Counted from the stretch's first letter, positions 34,524 through 42,557 are shown. The stretch: DNA of 46,112 nucleotides from Thermoproteota archaeon (GCA_013153895.1 JAADDN010000005.1:1-46112); one strand, 5' to 3'. The notes: generated by a model from the letters alone, not told the origin. Numbers and translations are program-made.

Positions 34524-35513
34524 GTGACAATTATATACGTGATAGCGGGCGCAGTAGCCGTAATAGTAGGTGGATTACTCTTTACTAGATCTATAGAGTA
34601 TCTCGCTTCTAGATTTGGATTAACAACATCATTAGTAGGTGCAGTTATATCACCAATACTCACATCCCTACCTGAATTAACAGTCATAGTTGTAGCTCTC
34701 ATACATGGCGGCTTATCAGGAAGTGAGATAAGTATAGGCACTGTCATAGGAGAGCCTTTCATGGCTTCTACAATAATATATCCGATGCTCATAATAGTTG
34801 CATTATTCTCATATTTTAGAGGTAGAAGAGAGAGACCATATTTGTCTCCAGGTAAAGAAGTAGTAATACCCTTCATAGTTTTCACAGTACTTTTCCCATT
34901 TGTGCTCATACCTCACTATATTAGATCGTTATTCATGAGATATATTATTGGTACCTTCCTAATATCATCATACGTTACCTATGTCATAGTGATGTCTAGA
35001 AGAGGAATGCTTCTCGAACATGAGGAGCATAGTTCAGTAGTATTTAATAGATTTCTTAAGAATGTCTCACTTGCAGCATTTCTACAATTAGCATTATCAG
35101 TGATCTTAATATACTTTGGATCTGAGCTTCTAGTTAATGGTGTAATATTTTTATCTAAAATGTTTAGAATAGATCCTCAACTACTATCTATAGTCATAGT
35201 TCCCTCAGTATCTGCCCTGCCTGAGTCTGTGGTTGGTCTTCACTGGGCCTATGAGGGGAAGGATACTCTAGCTATAGAGTCAATAGTTGGTGAGAAGGTT
35301 CTATACTCAACATTTTATCCAGGTATGACTTTAATGATTACTGACTGGGTTCTTAAGGTTAGTGCAATCTTCTGTGTACTAGTTACCGTTCTTGTATCAT
35401 TAGCAATGATATACTACGTATACAAGGGAAGGATAGGTTATGAGATAGCTGGTATTGGTCTTGCTGGTTACGTGATCTATGTTCTTCTCATGGTTCACGT
35501 TCTCTCTATATGA
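34524..35513 (+). CDS. Cation/calcium:proton or sodium exchanger (CaCA family)
   Basis: A 329-residue membrane protein with about ten helices and the two inverted alpha-repeats of the CaCA superfamily: VGAVISPILTSLPELTVIVV (about residues 38-57) and VIVPSVSALPESVVGL (about 231-246). The Glu of each SLPEL/ALPES motif is the cation ligand, and both are present. The exchanged ions cannot be told from sequence. GTG at 34524 is the likely start, 15 bases after the L18e stop, so it may be co-transcribed with rpl18e. Confidence 0.88.
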   Translation: MTIIYVIAGAVAVIVGGLLFTRSIEYLASRFGLTTSLVGAVISPILTSLPELTVIVVALIHGGLSGSEISIGTVIGEPFMASTIIYPMLIIVALFSYFRGRRERPYLSPGKEVVIPFIVFTVLFPFVLIPHYIRSLFMRYIIGTFLISSYVTYVIVMSRRGMLLEHEEHSSVVFNRFLKNVSLAAFLQLALSVILIYFGSELLVNGVIFLSKMFRIDPQLLSIVIVPSVSALPESVVGLHWAYEGKDTLAIESIVGEKVLYSTFYPGMTLMITDWVLKVSAIFCVLVTVLVSLAMIYYVYKGRIGYEIAGIGLAGYVIYVLLMVHVLSI

Positions 35514-35560
35514 GTATCATAGTGCTTAAATATCATGTAGATGAGACATGTGTCTGCTAG

Positions 35561-36646
35561 ATGGAGAGGGAACTATTAAAGAAATTGAAAGCAAGAGCAG
35601 TAGTTCTAGCTGAAGGAAAGTTCGGAGACTTGACAGGTAAGACCTGTAACATATTAGTCATGTACAGTGGATGGAGGAGGGTGACTGTGTTATCAGTAAT
35701 TGACTCAAGATATGCTGGAATGGATGCTGGAGAAGTATTGAAGATCGGTAAGCTAGGGATACCAGTAGTATCGACATTAAGAGAAGCCTTGAAGATTTGT
35801 GATCCTGATACTCTCATTGTTGGTATATCTCCTGTAGGTGGAAGATTACCTGAACACTATAGGAAGATCATAATTGAAGCAATAGACCATGGATTAAACA
35901 TTTGGAGTGGTCTTCATATTTTTCTAAGTGATGATCCTGAGATCTCGAAGTTAGCTGAGTCTCGTGGAGTATCGATAATAGATTTCAGGAAGCCTCCAAG
36001 AGACTTGAGGATATGGTCAGGACAGATCTATAATACTAAAACTGTTAGGATACTTGTAGCTGGGACAGACTGCTCAGTTGGGAAGAATGTTACATCTATA
36101 GAGCTTGTGAGAGAGCTTGAGAGGAGAGGTCTCAAGGTTGGGCTGGTAGGGACAGGTCAGACAATGCTCATGGTGGGAGCAGATGCAGGAACAGTAGTGG
36201 ACGCTGTTCCTGCAGACTTCGTTCCTGGAGAAGTAGAGAGGCACATAGTTGAGCTAGATAAAGAGAACATGGATGTAATAATAATAGAAGGACAAGCATC
36301 ACTACTACATCCAGCGTACTCTCAAGTAACCTTAGGAATATACTACGGCTCCATGCCTCATGGAGTAGTACTATGTCATGATCCATGGAGAACATATAGA
36401 GAAAGTTTTGAACATTTAAAAATTAGAGTACCAAGCATAGAGGAGGAGATTAATGCTGCAAAAGCACATATAAGCAACATAAAGTTCATAGCAATATCAA
36501 TCATGGGTAGAGGTAGAACAAGAAACGAGATTGAAGAAACTTGTAGAATGATAGAGGAGAAGTATCAGATACCTGCGGCAGACCCTAGACTAGACATAGG
36601 CAAGATCGCTGACAAGGTTGAGGAGCTAATTAGATCTCTAACCTGA
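35561..36646 (+). CDS. DUF1611 P-loop protein, DgcN-like (putative D-glutamate N-acetyltransferase)
   Basis: A 361-residue DUF1611 protein. It has an N-terminal Rossmann-like domain (about residues 1-140; LIVGISPVGGRLPEHYR) and a C-terminal P-loop domain with AGTDCSVGKNVTSIELV (about 167-183), GTGQTMLMVGADAG and IIIEGQASLLHPAY. In bacteria, DUF1611 protein DgcN is reported to N-acetylate D-glutamate, and its partner DgcA racemises N-acetyl-D-glutamate; DgcA belongs to the same family as the next gene. This functional transfer is inference from the pairing. The gene converges on the epimerase gene with a 17-base overlap. Confidence 0.75.
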   Translation: MERELLKKLKARAVVLAEGKFGDLTGKTCNILVMYSGWRRVTVLSVIDSRYAGMDAGEVLKIGKLGIPVVSTLREALKICDPDTLIVGISPVGGRLPEHYRKIIIEAIDHGLNIWSGLHIFLSDDPEISKLAESRGVSIIDFRKPPRDLRIWSGQIYNTKTVRILVAGTDCSVGKNVTSIELVRELERRGLKVGLVGTGQTMLMVGADAGTVVDAVPADFVPGEVERHIVELDKENMDVIIIEGQASLLHPAYSQVTLGIYYGSMPHGVVLCHDPWRTYRESFEHLKIRVPSIEEEINAAKAHISNIKFIAISIMGRGRTRNEIEETCRMIEEKYQIPAADPRLDIGKIADKVEELIRSLT

Positions 36647-37712
36647 CACCTAGACCTGGCTCTGATGGCAAAATAATTCTATCTTGATCATATGTTACAC
36701 CACCACTAACCTTCACATCTATGGACTCTATAAGCAGAGGAGAATCTAGGTCAACATAATCTACATCACATGCAGCAGCTATACATGCAGCAGCAGTTAT
36801 AGACACCTGCGTCTCAAGCATACACCCAATCATAACTTTTAACCCAAGCTCCCTAGCTAATCTACATGCTTGAAAACCATCGATAACACTTCCAAACTTC
36901 ATCAGCTTCATATTAATACCATCACAAGCACCTCTACACCACACGTATGATATATCTCTAATACTCATAACAGACTCATCAAGTATAATAGGAAGACTAG
37001 TCCTCTCCCTCAATATCCTCAACTCATCAATCATCATTCTAGGAAGAGGTTGCTCAATAATTTCCACATTATCGTAACTCTCTAACACTTTTACAAACCT
37101 TATAGCAGTCTTAAGATCTCTCCAACCTTGATTTGCATCTATCCTCACTCTTATCCTACTAGGAATATTATCAAGTAATATTCTTATTCTCTCAAGATCT
37201 CTCTCGGGTTCTCCAAGCTTCACCTTCAGTATTCTGAATCCTCTCGAAATGTATTCTTTAGCTTCCTCAATCATGTTATACGGATCTCCAAGACTTACAG
37301 TAATATCTGTAATAAGATCCTTTTTCTCAGATCCAAAGAATCTCCATAATGGTAATCCAATCTCTCTACAAGATAGATCTAGAAATGCCATTTCTATACC
37401 TGTTAAAGCATCTTTAGGACTCTTAACATAAGTCTCAAATATCTTCCTAACCTTACATAGATCAAGACCTGTCAGCTCCTGTTTTATAGCATGCTCGAGA
37501 AATAGTTCAATTCCATCAATTATGGATGATAATGATGAACCTACAACTGCCCTAGATGGTGATGATTCTCCATAACCAATATTACCTTTCTTATCTATTA
37601 CACATATATATACAATATTCTCAACTTCACGTTCACCGAGAGCAGTTCTGAAGGTTCTTCTTAACTTAACGCAAGCTTTTTTAACTCTTATCTCAGATAT
37701 AGGATAGGACAT
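36630..37712 (-). CDS. Enolase-superfamily dipeptide epimerase / N-acetyl-D-glutamate racemase (DgcA-like)
   Basis: A 360-residue muconate-lactonising subgroup enzyme. The first catalytic Lys is in RILKVKLGEP (KxK type, about residues 162-171). Metal ligands are in RIDANQGW (Asp), IIEQPLP (Glu) and ILDESV (Asp). The second catalytic Lys lies in INMKLMKFG. The set matches L-Ala-D/L-Glu epimerases, and also DgcA, a racemase of N-acetyl-glutamate found beside DUF1611 proteins. Its substrate is therefore a dipeptide or an N-acyl amino acid. The facing DUF1611 gene favours the latter. ATG at 37712. Confidence 0.85.
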   Translation of the reverse strand: MSYPISEIRVKKACVKLRRTFRTALGEREVENIVYICVIDKKGNIGYGESSPSRAVVGSSLSSIIDGIELFLEHAIKQELTGLDLCKVRKIFETYVKSPKDALTGIEMAFLDLSCREIGLPLWRFFGSEKKDLITDITVSLGDPYNMIEEAKEYISRGFRILKVKLGEPERDLERIRILLDNIPSRIRVRIDANQGWRDLKTAIRFVKVLESYDNVEIIEQPLPRMMIDELRILRERTSLPIILDESVMSIRDISYVWCRGACDGINMKLMKFGSVIDGFQACRLARELGLKVMIGCMLETQVSITAAACIAAACDVDYVDLDSPLLIESIDVKVSGGVTYDQDRIILPSEPGLGVRLEI

Positions 37713-37741
37713 AAATTATTCTAACAATTTCAAGTATATAA

Positions 37742-37801
37742 GTGATGAGGGTGCGGTCAGTGGACCCGCCTCAGATAGGTGAAGAAGCTAGACTACGCTG
37801 A
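37742..37801 (+). ncRNA. C/D box sRNA with a tRNA-like D-guide complement
   Basis: A 60-base segment with box C GTGATGA (37742-37748), D' CAGA (37772-37775), a 3-base spacer, C' GTGAAGA (37779-37785), a 12-base guide (37786-37797) and box D CTGA (37798-37801). The C-D' interval is long (23 bases) but the C'-D half is canonical. The complement of the second guide, CGTAGTCTAGCT, reads like positions 6-17 of an archaeal tRNA (end of acceptor stem into D-arm), which by the fifth-base rule would target G10. That is inference. Confidence 0.78.
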
Positions 37802-37805
37802 ACAA

Positions 37806-38795
37806 CTATATTAACAGACACTCACAAGAGTTCTCTATAATACTTCTAGGAGCATTAAAGAACCTTAAGACAAGTCTCATCTGTCTTCTACTAAATATTA
37901 GTATTCTGTTATCACCAAGATATGAACTACATGCTTGAGATAATGGACAAGTTATTAGACCTTTAACAGGACAGTAATCATCTCTTGCTTTAACATCATC
38001 ATTAAATATGCAGAATCTTCTACCAATCATTGATAAATATATTGATAACGCTATCTGACTCATATTTAACGAGTCTCTTAACATTCCAAAAACATCTATA
38101 CACTTTCTTCTCAATACATCCCAGATAGTTTTAAAAGGTTCATCAGGAGCTAACTTCGCACATACTGGTAATATTCTAACAATATACTTGCTCTCTCCAG
38201 CATATCTATTCAATACTTCTCTCACAGGTACTATAATACCCATTCTTAGAAACACTTTAATTATGTGAATATCTATGTGAGGAGGAACCTTCTCTATTGA
38301 TGCAAGCTCCAACTCTGTACCTCTAAGTACTCTATCGAGAACATATACAAACATCTGCGAGATCCTATCCTTCAATCCTATCCTCCTAGCCTCATCAAAT
38401 ATCTTTACACAGTTACGAGATGTTATGAGTATGTCACTCACCTTTTTTGCATCATCCTTGATCTTCTCTCTATCTTTAATAGATAGTTTTGTACTTAATT
38501 CAGATTTTATGTTATCTAGAGTAATATTATGTTCCTCTATGTCTGAAATCTTATTAATGACGTAGAACAGTTCCAGCATGTTACACATAAGCTCTCTCAC
38601 TCCTCCTCTACGTATCATTTCTCGTACTTCTTCCTTAAAACTGTCAATTATCGATTTAATTAGTCTAGCCTCATTTGAAAATGGTAATAAAACTTCAAAT
38701 ATAAGCTTATCTTCACTATCTGCTACATCCTTCCTAATTATTTCACATAGTTTACTTATCTTATCCTCATCTATCCTGAACGCATTTATCAGCAT
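37806..38795 (-). CDS. Cys-rich protein with HhH-GPD-like features, function unknown
   Basis: A 329-residue, largely helical protein. A segment near residue 176, VPPHIDIHIIKVFLRMG, resembles the motif around the catalytic Asp of HhH-GPD DNA glycosylases (VDxHVxRxxxRLG). Near the C-terminus, RRFCIFNDDVKARDDYC and CPLSQAC provide four Cys (C-x12-C-x7-C-x5-C), which may be an iron-sulfur or zinc site like that in endonuclease III, but the spacing differs. A DNA repair role is a weak inference. The C-terminus ends close to a C/D sRNA gene, and the start is 45 bases from the divergent hypC. Confidence 0.5.
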   Translation of the reverse strand: MLINAFRIDEDKISKLCEIIRKDVADSEDKLIFEVLLPFSNEARLIKSIIDSFKEEVREMIRRGGVRELMCNMLELFYVINKISDIEEHNITLDNIKSELSTKLSIKDREKIKDDAKKVSDILITSRNCVKIFDEARRIGLKDRISQMFVYVLDRVLRGTELELASIEKVPPHIDIHIIKVFLRMGIIVPVREVLNRYAGESKYIVRILPVCAKLAPDEPFKTIWDVLRRKCIDVFGMLRDSLNMSQIALSIYLSMIGRRFCIFNDDVKARDDYCPVKGLITCPLSQACSSYLGDNRILIFSRRQMRLVLRFFNAPRSIIENSCECLLI

Positions 38796-38810
38796 AGTAT
38801 CAACGTACGG

Positions 38811-38818
38811 TAAATAAG
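38811..38818 (+). promoter_or_regulatory. TATA box for hypC
   Basis: TAAATAAG is centred about 27 bases before the hypC ATG at 38841, predicting a leaderless mRNA. Confidence 0.5.
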
Positions 38819-38840
38819 TTAGCTACTTATAATCTCTAGC

Positions 38841-39110
38841 ATGTGTTGGGCTGTTCCAGGAATCGTGGTTGAGATTGATAGAGAGAACAATATTGCAACA
38901 GTAGATTTTGGAGGTGTACAGAGGCAAGTTATTATTGCTGTTGAGGACATAAATGTGGGAGATATAGTCCTAGTACATGCTGGATTAATAATCTCTAAAT
39001 TAGATGAGAAGGAGCTTGAAGAATATAGGAAGCTCATTGAAGAGTTTGAGAGAGCTATTGAATCTCAAGAAGAGCATATGCGTCAAGAGTATTTAATCGA
39101 AAGCTCTTAA
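38841..39110 (+). CDS. hypC: HypC/HupF-family hydrogenase maturation chaperone
   Basis: An 89-residue HypC homologue. HypC carries the Fe(CN)2CO group with HypD and delivers it to the large subunit of NiFe hydrogenase. The N-terminus MCWAVPGIVVEID has the essential Cys2, followed by ATVDFGGVQRQV and GDIVLVHAGLIISKLDEKE, all diagnostic. A Glu-rich helical tail (about residues 60-89) is longer than in many bacterial HypC proteins. No hydrogenase or other hyp gene is in this window. Its 3' end overlaps the convergent CooT-like gene by 56 bases. Confidence 0.92.
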   Translation: MCWAVPGIVVEIDRENNIATVDFGGVQRQVIIAVEDINVGDIVLVHAGLIISKLDEKELEEYRKLIEEFERAIESQEEHMRQEYLIESS

Positions 39111-39252
39111 TGGAGTTACAGTTGAGTACTGCTGCTTCTCTTAGAGATGTATCTTTCAGAATTAGCTTTCCATCCCTATACTCTATCATTATTATGTCCT
39201 TAATAATCTCCTCTTTTCCATCTTTCACTATTCTAACAGTTAAGATACACAT
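39055..39252 (-). CDS. CooT-like small nickel-binding protein
   Basis: A 65-residue protein starting MCILTVRIVKDGKEE. The Met-Cys start, a central VxxIEYRDGKLILKD-like strand pattern and the ending YALLEIQ fit CooT, a small protein in the carbon monoxide dehydrogenase maturation system that binds nickel through the N-terminal Cys in bacteria. It overlaps the start of... the end of the upstream cooC-like gene by 13 bases, so the two are translationally coupled, which supports the assignment. It also overlaps the hypC 3' end on the other strand by 56 bases. The small size limits certainty. Confidence 0.7.
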   Translation of the reverse strand: MCILTVRIVKDGKEEIIKDIIMIEYRDGKLILKDTSLREAAVLNCNSIKSFRLNTLDAYALLEIQ

Positions 39253-40037
39253 CTGCTAGTTACCTCACTAAGCATCTTATCTACAAGCTTCTTAACGTTT
39301 TCATAAGCTACCGAGCTCTCAAGCTTTGATCCTAGTAGACATGATTGAAAAATCTTCTCATCATATGGTATCACTATGTCTGGCGTTAATCCCTCTTTCT
39401 GAAATAGTTCTCTAACAGTATTCTCAATTTCTTTAGGAACCTTGTTAACTATTATATAGAACCTCTTACCTAGCTTATCAGCAACCTTCTTAAGATTCTT
39501 CACAATATTTATGCTCTCTCTAGTAGGATCAGCCACGGCTATAATAGCATCAGCATACTCTTCAACTCCTCTACCTACATGCTCAACACCTGCATCTGTA
39601 TCAACTATGATTACCTCCCTATCATCAAGCTTAAGATTCTTTAAAAGAGTTCTAGTAAATATGTTTAGAGGACAAGCACAACCTTCACCTAGCTCTCTTA
39701 TCTTACCAACAACTAGTATTCCTATACCATCATCAGTATACGATATGTATGGTCTCTCTATCTCAGAAACCTTGAAAGTTCTCTTAGAGATCTCTCCTAT
39801 AGCCTTCACAAGCCTATCCTCACCATCTCTGAGAGCTTGCATTACTCCTCTCCTACCACCAAAATAGTCTGCTAATGTTCTAGGTTTCTCTGCTCCTGCT
39901 AAGACTGGTAGAAGCTCGTTAGATTCATCCATATCTATGATATATGGTCTATAACCCTTCTCCCTAAATGCACGTGCAAGAAGGATACTTATCACAGTCT
40001 TTCCTGAACCTCCTTTACCACATACCATTACTCTCAT
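39240..40037 (-). CDS. cooC: CooC-type nickel-insertion ATPase (MinD/ParA family)
   Basis: A 265-residue P-loop ATPase. The deviant Walker A GKGGSGKTVISILLAR lies at residues 8-23, followed by DMDESNELLPVLAG, the CooC-type Cys motif GEGCACPL (CxC, about residues 118-125; metal-dependent dimerisation site), and IIVDTDAGVEHVGRGVEEYAD. CooC loads nickel into carbon monoxide dehydrogenase. No CODH gene is in this window. It starts at the ATG at 40037, with a TATA-like box (GTATTTAAAG on the plus strand, 40066-40075) about 33 bases upstream. Confidence 0.88.
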   Translation of the reverse strand: MRVMVCGKGGSGKTVISILLARAFREKGYRPYIIDMDESNELLPVLAGAEKPRTLADYFGGRRGVMQALRDGEDRLVKAIGEISKRTFKVSEIERPYISYTDDGIGILVVGKIRELGEGCACPLNIFTRTLLKNLKLDDREVIIVDTDAGVEHVGRGVEEYADAIIAVADPTRESINIVKNLKKVADKLGKRFYIIVNKVPKEIENTVRELFQKEGLTPDIVIPYDEKIFQSCLLGSKLESSVAYENVKKLVDKMLSEVTSRCVS

Positions 40038-40075
40038 AAATGTTGAGTAGTGATATTGTTTAGAAGTATTTAAAG

Positions 40076-40095
40076 ATTCTTCACTATTGAAGAAT
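40076..40095 (-). terminator. Hairpin between gap and cooC
   Basis: ATTCTTCA (40076-40083) and TGAAGAAT (40088-40095) form a perfect 8-bp stem with a 4-base loop. It begins 4 bases after the gap stop on the minus strand. It could end the pgk-gap transcript or protect its 3' end, and it abuts the cooC TATA box. Confidence 0.4.
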
Positions 40096-40099
40096 GTTT

Positions 40100-41146
40100 T
40101 TAGAATCTGTACTTCTTACCCTCCATTATAAGTCCTAGAACCCTATCCGTCTTCTCTATAGAGGTCCACTTATCAGCAAGCTTGAACATTGCTCTCAAAG
40201 CATCAATGTTTTCTGGAATAACTATGCTCTCCTGATGAATACCCATCATTAGGTAGACTTCTCTTCCATCTATTACTGTTATAGATCCCTCAAATATGCA
40301 GTTCTCCATAACATCGTTTCTGTATCTTCCCATGTCTCTAGCCCACTCAATTATGTGAGCAAGACTATCCATTCTCTTTCCATGAGGTATCAACATTATT
40401 CTAGGAGTCTCTGACAATATTCTTATAATATCTTCTCTCGTTACTTGACTCTCAAGCTCTATGTTTACCATATGCATGTGCATTATTGTTACAGGTACAG
40501 CAACAGCCATCGTAACAATATCTATCTCTGGTATAACAGTCTTCACGTCTGGACCATGATGACTTGGCACTGTTACTGGATCTGGAACAACATCGTTTAT
40601 AGGTCCTCTCTTATGCTCCTTAGGATCAGCACCTCTCCTGACAAGGCACACTCTAACTCTCCTTATCTTTAGACCATGTAATAGAAATGCTGAGAGTAGT
40701 CTACAGAGTCCAGTAGTATTACAGCTCACTACTCTAACATATCTTGCACCTATAGCTTTCTCATAATTTGCGAGAGAGCTAAAACTTACATCTGCTACAT
40801 CAGCCTTCTCTCCACCCTGAAATATTGCTGGCTTGTTCTTAGGTAGGTAATACTTCTCTTTCATTTCCTTACCAACTTTTGCTGGTGTTGCATCAACTAT
40901 GACGTCAGATTTCTCAACAAGCTCATCTATCGTTCCAGCTACAGGTATTCCAAGCTTCTCAAAATCTTTCAACTTCTCCGGATATGTATATACTTTATAT
41001 CCCTTCTTCACTGCGATCTCAGCCTCATAGTCTGGCGTGGTCTTAGCTACACCAACAAGCTCGAACTCATCAGGAAACTTCACTACAGCATCAGCAATTC
41101 TTTTACCAATCGTTCCATATCCAACTACACCTACCTTAATGGGCAT
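40100..41146 (-). CDS. gap: Glyceraldehyde-3-phosphate dehydrogenase, archaeal phosphorylating type
   Basis: Archaeal class II GAPDH, 348 residues, interconverting glyceraldehyde-3-phosphate and 1,3-bisphosphoglycerate, mainly gluconeogenic in archaea. It has the Rossmann motif VGVVGYGTIGKRIADAV at the N-terminus, the catalytic Cys in VSCNTTGLCR (about residues 139-148) and RRGADPKEHKRGPINDV. The ATG at 41146 lies 15 bases after the pgk stop, so pgk and gap form an operon. A hairpin follows the stop. Confidence 0.96.
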   Translation of the reverse strand: MPIKVGVVGYGTIGKRIADAVVKFPDEFELVGVAKTTPDYEAEIAVKKGYKVYTYPEKLKDFEKLGIPVAGTIDELVEKSDVIVDATPAKVGKEMKEKYYLPKNKPAIFQGGEKADVADVSFSSLANYEKAIGARYVRVVSCNTTGLCRLLSAFLLHGLKIRRVRVCLVRRGADPKEHKRGPINDVVPDPVTVPSHHGPDVKTVIPEIDIVTMAVAVPVTIMHMHMVNIELESQVTREDIIRILSETPRIMLIPHGKRMDSLAHIIEWARDMGRYRNDVMENCIFEGSITVIDGREVYLMMGIHQESIVIPENIDALRAMFKLADKWTSIEKTDRVLGLIMEGKKYRF

Positions 41147-41161
41147 AGTTATCTCACCTTC

Positions 41162-42442
41162 CTAGTATTTTGCTGTTTTACCCGGTTCAACAGTTTTTGA
41201 GAATAGTTCTCTAGATTTTGCTAAAGCTACAAGACCAGGAAGCTCCTCGCCAGCTAACGTGTACAGGAATGCTCTTCCTCCAGTTGATACATGACTAATC
41301 TTATCTAGGAGACCTAGCTTTCTAGCAATCATCACAGTATGACCACCACCTATAGCAGTGAACTTACATTTCGATATCATTGTCATAAGTATCTCAACTG
41401 TTCCTTTAGCAAACTCCTCATTCTCTATCCATCCTACAGGTCCAGTCATGATCACATTCTCATACTGTGCTACAAGGTCTTTATAGAGGTCGAGAGTCTT
41501 TGGACCTATGTCAACAATCTCATCATTAACGTTCTTCACATCTACTACATGTGAAGTACCGTCTTTCCTAAGGACAACATGGTCTAGTGGAGTAATTATT
41601 CTATCAGAATACTTGTCTAGAAGTTTTCTAGCAGTCTCAACCTGCTCCTGAAGTTTCTTGCTCTCAATGAACTCCTTAATCCATCCTGATGCACCATGTT
41701 TAGCAGCAGTGAAGACAGTACTAACTAGACCACCTGTAACGATCTTATCAGCAATATTTCTCTCCAAGATCTTAGCAATAACTTTCACTGTGTCGGGGAT
41801 CTTAGAGCCTCCAGCAATTATGAGAGTATTACGAGGATCTGACTGAAGAACGTACTTGAGAGCATCAATCTCTTTCTGAAGTATAAGCCCCATACAGCTT
41901 GGAAGCTTACATGTGAAACCTACTATGCTTGCATGTGATCTATGGATTGCAGCAAAGGCATCAAGAATGAACTCGTCAAAGAGATTCCAAAGCTTTCTTA
42001 CGAGATATGAGTTACTATGCTCTTCAGGACTTCTCTCGAGAGTCTCCTCACTGAGAAATCTGACATTCTCGAGCATAAGTATCTCACCATTCTTGAGCTT
42101 CCTTATCTCTTCTCGAGCAGCAGGACCAATTATATCATCGATGAACTTGACCTCTTGACCAACATATCGTGACATGACTTTTGAGTGAGCTTCAAGTGAT
42201 GAGAACTCTTTATCTCCAGGTCTACCTTGGTGAGCTATTATTACTACTGCACAATCTAGATCAACTAGCTTACGTATAGTCTGAGCATGAGCATATATTC
42301 TAAAGTCATCTAGTATCTGACTCTTAGACTTATCTAAGGGAACATTTATGTCAACTCTCACTAGTACCTTCTTTCCTTCGTGTTTCAAGTCCTCGAACCT
42401 GGGTACCTTAGATACGAGCTCGAGAAACTTCGCAACTTCCAC
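41162..42442 (-). CDS. pgk: Phosphoglycerate kinase
   Basis: Transfers phosphate between 1,3-bisphosphoglycerate and ADP. Seen: VLVRVDINVPLDKS (about residues 25-38), DDFRIYAHAQTIRKL, AHQGRPGD, ENVRF, the hinge IIAGGSKIPDTVKV, GPVGWIENEEFAKGT and GGGHTVM (nucleotide loops). The 426-residue length is slightly longer than bacterial forms. I use the GTG at 42442: it is in frame and 27 bases after a TATA box. The ATG two bases upstream (42444) is out of frame. First gene of pgk-gap. Confidence 0.95.
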   Translation of the reverse strand: MEVAKFLELVSKVPRFEDLKHEGKKVLVRVDINVPLDKSKSQILDDFRIYAHAQTIRKLVDLDCAVVIIAHQGRPGDKEFSSLEAHSKVMSRYVGQEVKFIDDIIGPAAREEIRKLKNGEILMLENVRFLSEETLERSPEEHSNSYLVRKLWNLFDEFILDAFAAIHRSHASIVGFTCKLPSCMGLILQKEIDALKYVLQSDPRNTLIIAGGSKIPDTVKVIAKILERNIADKIVTGGLVSTVFTAAKHGASGWIKEFIESKKLQEQVETARKLLDKYSDRIITPLDHVVLRKDGTSHVVDVKNVNDEIVDIGPKTLDLYKDLVAQYENVIMTGPVGWIENEEFAKGTVEILMTMISKCKFTAIGGGHTVMIARKLGLLDKISHVSTGGRAFLYTLAGEELPGLVALAKSRELFSKTVEPGKTAKY

Positions 42443-42463
42443 ATGATATCTAGATTTAGAGAA

Positions 42464-42475
42464 AATATTTAAAAG
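42464..42475 (-). promoter_or_regulatory. TATA box of the pgk-gap operon
   Basis: CTTTTAAATATT on the minus strand is centred 27 bases before the pgk GTG, predicting a leaderless mRNA. It lies about 45 bases downstream of a large inverted repeat (42521-42557). Confidence 0.55.
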
Positions 42476-42520
42476 TATTATTACACTACATTTTTCGCTC
42501 TATCTCAATAGTAACCCACA

Positions 42521-42557
42521 TAACCTATATAGACATGACCTAGGCCTATATAGGTTA
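42521..42557 (-). repeat. Perfect 12-bp inverted repeat between pheA and pgk
   Basis: TAACCTATATAG (42521-42532) and CTATATAGGTTA (42546-42557) form a perfect 12-bp stem with a 13-base loop. The element starts 5 bases after the pheA stop on the minus strand and lies upstream of the pgk promoter. It may be a 3' end structure for pheA or an operator for pgk. The 12-base palindrome ACGTAGCTACGT (42557-42568) touches it and spans the pheA stop codon. Confidence 0.6.

Noticed and set aside
34115..34909. A 264-codon antisense frame spanning L18e and the cation exchanger.
   Set aside because: Both plus-strand genes are unmistakable, and the antisense product shows no domain and a composition typical of shadow frames.
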